This document shows, one piece after another, positions 14,383 to 16,802 of a stretch of DNA of 16,802 nt. Made by a program: the position numbers and the translations under genes. This DNA comes from Oscillospiraceae bacterium (GTDB taxonomy: Bacteria > Bacillota > Clostridia > Oscillospirales > Ruminococcaceae). The notes under the pieces are model-generated. The model was given only the letters and a program-made list of their open reading frames with translations, made no database searches and was not told the DNA's origin. Every line of letters begins with the position of its first letter. Position 1 is the stretch's first letter. Where the stretch lies: assembly GCA_003516865.1 (NCBI GenBank), contig DPBR01000062.1:40309-57110 (forward strand). The letters run 5' to 3'.

Positions 14383-14550
14383 AAAACAGCGCTGTTCAGA
14401 CCGGCGAAAAAGAATAGTCACGGACTGCCGAGAAAGGTGCAGATGCTAGGAAGCGCCGTTTTGGCTAGGCTTTGTGCCTGCCAAAACAGCGCTGACAACG
14501 CAGATGTTCCTTTATCGACAGTCTGAACAGCGCCGAAAAAGCGCTGTTTT
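14383..14550. other. highly structured convergent intergenic element (candidate RNA or palindromic repeat)
   Basis: Between the ends of the SulP and chemoreceptor genes lies a nested structure. A closing stem P1 pairs GCGCTGTTCAGAC (14389-14401) with GTCTGAACAGCGC (14521-14533), 13 bp perfect. Inside is P2 (CGGC/GCCG at 14402-14405/14427-14430 plus AGTC/GACT). P3 is AAAGG/CCTTT (14433-14437/14509-14513). An internal loop follows with GCAGATG on both strands. P4 (14452-14493) pairs AGCGC-C-GTTTTGGC-T-AGGC with GCCT-GCCAAAAC-A-GCGCT, 17 bp with one mismatch and one bulge. The 3' arm of P1 can instead form a terminator-like stem with 14541-14548. No promoter is evident on either strand. The structure is seen in sequence; the role is unknown. 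Confidence 0.6.
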
Positions 14551-14557
14551 CGTTTAT
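14525..14557 (+). terminator. probable SulP transcript terminator inside the structured element
   Basis: GAACAGCGC-CGAAAAA-GCGCTGTTTTC: stem AACAGCGC (14526-14533) with GCGCTGTT (14541-14548), loop CGAAAAA, then an interrupted T-rich stretch TTCGTTTATTT. It lies about 150 nt after the SulP stop. For the convergent minus-strand gene, the left end (TGTTTTTT after the P1 stem, 14393 down to 14381) could serve the same purpose. Confidence 0.6.
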
Positions 14558-14579
14558 TTATCGAGCTTTTTACCCGATA

Positions 14580-16631
14580 TTATCTGCGGAGAGTAAATCT
14601 TCCGACAAGCGACTTCATGGTGTTCGCCTGACCCGCAAGTTCCTCGGCGGCAGCGGCGCTCTGCTCGGAAGCGGCGGAGTTGTTCTGCGTTATCGAAGAA
14701 AGCTGCTTTACGCCCGAATTTACCTGTTCGATAGCCTCGGACTGGGTCTTGGAATTGCTCGAAATATCGCTTATCGAAGTCACGATATCGTCTATGCTGT
14801 CGACAACCTTGTGGAGGGATTCCGCGGTCTGATTTGCAATCTCGGAGCCGTTTCCGACAGCCACCATCGTCTTGCTTATGAGGTCGGCGGTGTTCTGGGA
14901 AGCCTCGGCGGACTTTGAAGCAAGATTTCTAACCTCGTCCGCGACAACCGCAAAGCCCTTGCCCGCTTCTCCCGCGCGCGCAGCCTCGATTGCGGCGTTA
15001 AGCGCCAGAATATTCGTCTGGAACGCTATATCTTCAATCGTCTTTATTATCTCGCTTATTTCATCGGTATTCTTGTTGATATCCTGCATCGCGGTAAGCA
15101 TACTGTTCATACGCTCGTTGCTGAGGTTTGCCTCTCTGCCGATTGAAGTCATATTTTCATTTACGCGCTCCGCTTCGTCGGCGTTTTTCTTTATCTGCTC
15201 GGAAATATCAACGATAGTTTCGGAAAGCTCCCCGATAGAGCTTGCCTGCTCGGTTGAACCGGTAGCAAGCGCCTGCGCTCCTTCAGCAACCTGGTCCGCG
15301 CCCGTTGCCACCTGGTCTGCGGCAACATCGATATCGACAAGCGTTTTGTTAAGCGAGTCTGTGATGTTGTCGAGAGCGGTCTTGAGCTTTGCAAACTGCC
15401 CTTCATATTCCATAGTAAGCTCAATATCAAGCTTTCCGTTTGCAATTTGGTCAAGCACCGAGGACATTTCGTCTATGTAACCGACATAATTGCGAAGCCG
15501 CTTTGTGGTCTTGCCGAAATTCTCCGCAAGGTCGCCGATATCGTCCTTTGAGGTGCGCTCAACCGTTACGTCGAAATGCCCGTCCGCAATTTTTGCCGCA
15601 GCGTCCGTCAAGGACTTTATCGGGCGCGTCATTTTTCTTGTAAGAATAAGCGTTACAACAACCACGACAACCGCAACGATTACAATCGCGCCCGCTATCA
15701 TCACGAAAAGCTGATTTGTCTGGCCGAAAATCTCCATTCCGTCGGCGGTTACGATAAATTTCATACCGTTTTGAAGCGTTTCAAACACGGCTCTGCGATT
15801 AACGCCGTTTAAGCTCTCGGTTGTCATTGAAGCACTTTTTTCCTGCGAAAGATTATCGACAAGCGAACCGATATTGCTGTTCGGGACATCGGTAAGCTTC
15901 GTGCCGAAATCAATATCGGGACAGTACATTACCGTGCCGGAGCTATCTGCAATTATAGGAAGATACGTCTTGTATTCATCGGACTGCATCGCAATATTCT
16001 GAAGCATTGTGAAGTCGATATCCATTCCGATAATGCCGACATTTGTTCCGTCAATAAACAGCGGCACAACATAGGAAATCATATAAATTCCGACGTTTTC
16101 GTTGAGATAAGGCGACATCCACGTTGCCTTTCCGTTGTTTACCGGAGTGTAATACCAGCCGACGTGCGCGATATCCGATTTGTCATAAATGCTGAAATCT
16201 GTCGGAGTTACGCTTTGGAACGGGTCGGAAGTCTTGCTTCTCGTCATAAAAAGTCCCGAAGTCGGCTCGGTAAAGTCGGGGTTATATCTTAAATATGCGC
16301 AGATTGCGCCCTTTGTGTTTGAAGCGGTGTTCATCAGAATAGGCTCCATAACCTTGGTGTAATCCGAAACATAAGCCGTGTTCGTCTTAAACTCGTCAAA
16401 ACTCCCGATAGAGTTCAGTGCAATGTCCGAAAGCGTGTTTACGGAAAGCTCGACGTTTCCGAGGTATGCGTCGATATCCGCGGCAACGTTATTACATTCC
16501 GCGGTCATAATAGCCTCGGCGTTCTTTTTCATAAAGCTGTTGGAATCAATCAGCGACAAAGTTCCGACGGCAAGCGAGGATACAATCGTGCCGGTGACAA
16601 CCATTAAACTGATTTTCTTTGAGATGTTCAT
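14580..16631 (-). CDS. methyl-accepting chemotaxis protein, dCache sensor, double HAMP
   Basis: 683 residues from ATG 16631, placed 5 nt after GGAGG; an in-frame TTG at 16643 overlaps the ribosome site and is rejected. TM1 is about 8-28, then an extracellular dCache-type sensor (about 35-300) with GWYYTPVNNGKATWMSPY (158-174) and a second, membrane-proximal half (about 222-295). TM2 is about 308-331, HAMP 332-384, and a second HAMP-like segment 386-435 (IANGKLDIELTMEYEG). The coiled-coil signalling region (436-683) carries the conserved hairpin tip IAFQTNILALNAAIEAARAGEAGKGFAVVADEVRNLA (535-571, quoted in part as QTNILALNAAIEAARAG). It signals to CheA/CheW at the inner membrane. No CheR-binding NWETF tail is present. 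The sensor motif resembles small-molecule (often amino-acid) sensors, but the ligand is unknown. Confidence 0.95.
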   Translation of the reverse strand: MNISKKISLMVVTGTIVSSLAVGTLSLIDSNSFMKKNAEAIMTAECNNVAADIDAYLGNVELSVNTLSDIALNSIGSFDEFKTNTAYVSDYTKVMEPILMNTASNTKGAICAYLRYNPDFTEPTSGLFMTRSKTSDPFQSVTPTDFSIYDKSDIAHVGWYYTPVNNGKATWMSPYLNENVGIYMISYVVPLFIDGTNVGIIGMDIDFTMLQNIAMQSDEYKTYLPIIADSSGTVMYCPDIDFGTKLTDVPNSNIGSLVDNLSQEKSASMTTESLNGVNRRAVFETLQNGMKFIVTADGMEIFGQTNQLFVMIAGAIVIVAVVVVVVTLILTRKMTRPIKSLTDAAAKIADGHFDVTVERTSKDDIGDLAENFGKTTKRLRNYVGYIDEMSSVLDQIANGKLDIELTMEYEGQFAKLKTALDNITDSLNKTLVDIDVAADQVATGADQVAEGAQALATGSTEQASSIGELSETIVDISEQIKKNADEAERVNENMTSIGREANLSNERMNSMLTAMQDINKNTDEISEIIKTIEDIAFQTNILALNAAIEAARAGEAGKGFAVVADEVRNLASKSAEASQNTADLISKTMVAVGNGSEIANQTAESLHKVVDSIDDIVTSISDISSNSKTQSEAIEQVNSGVKQLSSITQNNSAASEQSAAAAEELAGQANTMKSLVGRFTLRR

Positions 16632-16670
16632 ACTTACCTCCAAATAACTTTTCGTTAATAATGAAGCAAT

Positions 16671-16685
16671 CGGCGAACAACGCCG
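16671..16685 (-). other. 5'-end hairpin in the chemoreceptor leader
   Basis: CGGCG-TTGTT-CGCCG (minus strand) forms a 5-bp stem preceded by CATAGGGG, about 6 nt after the predicted start site. It resembles the short GTAGGGGCG-type palindromes scattered in many clostridial intergenic regions, an impression from memory. It may stabilise the mRNA 5' end. Confidence 0.4.
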
Positions 16686-16697
16686 CCCCTATGTTTA

Positions 16698-16726
16698 ATT
16701 ATAACATATTCTTTCAAAAAAATCAA
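16698..16726 (-). promoter_or_regulatory. chemoreceptor promoter, sigma-A type with extended -10
   Basis: On the minus strand TTGATT (16721-16726), 17 nt, TATAAT (16698-16703) with TGT before the -10. The start near 16691 gives a leader of about 60 nt with the hairpin above and the GGAGG ribosome site. A sigma-D type site is not supported. Right of 16727 nothing is identified except the sequence at the very edge. Confidence 0.78.
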
Positions 16727-16802
16727 TACAATTTAGTAAAAAACGACAAAGAATATATAAGAAAATTCCTGTTTCCCTAGGGCAACACCGCACAATTACC
16801 GG

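Noticed and set aside
14383..14550. 6S RNA, SRP RNA or riboswitch identity for the structured element
   Set aside because: No GGAAG-type SRP domain IV loop, no 6S central-bubble arrangement, and no plus-strand gene lies downstream for a riboswitch to control.
14872..15480. Plus-strand open frame of 202 codons opposite the chemoreceptor signalling domain
   Set aside because: Ala/Ser-rich shadow of the Ala/Glu-rich coiled coil; the minus frame holds the invariant chemoreceptor tip.
16660..16698. Sigma-D (motility) promoter for the chemoreceptor
   Set aside because: The minus strand shows TAAA and a GCCGAT box, but they are 19 nt apart instead of about 15 and the GCCGAT is part of the leader hairpin. 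A good sigma-A promoter lies just upstream.

Overview
The window looks like a chromosomal segment from a low-to-moderate GC Bacillota (Firmicutes), most likely a gut or rumen clostridium of the Ruminococcaceae/Oscillospirales type. The pointers are a type I dockerin at the end of a giant secreted protein, DHHW and DUF4358 lipoproteins, GGAGG-type ribosome binding sites, near-perfect TTGACA-17-TATAAT promoters and a clostridial double-HAMP chemoreceptor. The organism assignment is inference; no marker gene settles it.

Layout. (1) 1-2402, minus strand: a tightly packed operon of a DUF308/HdeD-like membrane protein, a small membrane protein, a DUF4097-like beta-repeat membrane protein, a YjbQ (UPF0047) protein and a YfhO-type membrane protein cut by the left edge. 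It is read from a consensus promoter at 2472-2500. (2) 2549-2828, plus strand: a tRNA-Ser(CGA) with its own consensus promoter and two near-identical terminators. (3) 2905-6108, minus strand: an ECF sigma factor, its probable anti-sigma factor, a DUF4358 lipoprotein with a long Ser/Thr spacer and a DHHW (AlgX/AlgJ-like) lipoprotein, with an upstream promoter, a leader of about 165 nt and a terminator. (4) 6159-11219, minus strand: a 1650-residue secreted protein made of three GLUG-type beta-helix modules, Ig-like/MBG domains, an unassigned C-terminal domain and a dockerin. A run of ten G lies just upstream of its promoter. (5) 11335-12604, plus strand: trpS with promoter and terminator. (6) 12668-14376, plus strand: a SulP-family anion transporter with a STAS domain. 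(7) 14377-14579: a highly structured convergent intergenic region. (8) 14580-16726, minus strand: a dCache-type methyl-accepting chemotaxis protein and its promoter.

How the genes fit together. Most of the window concerns the cell envelope and surface: YfhO-type envelope modification, an ECF-controlled pair of surface lipoproteins related to polysaccharide O-acetylation systems, a dockerin-tagged surface or secreted beta-helix protein, an anion transporter and a chemoreceptor. trpS and the tRNA are housekeeping genes set between these units. No phage, CRISPR, toxin-antitoxin or complete mobile element was seen. The most interesting signals are the structured element at 14383-14550, the poly-G tract at 11249-11258 and the sigma/anti-sigma/DUF4358/DHHW unit.
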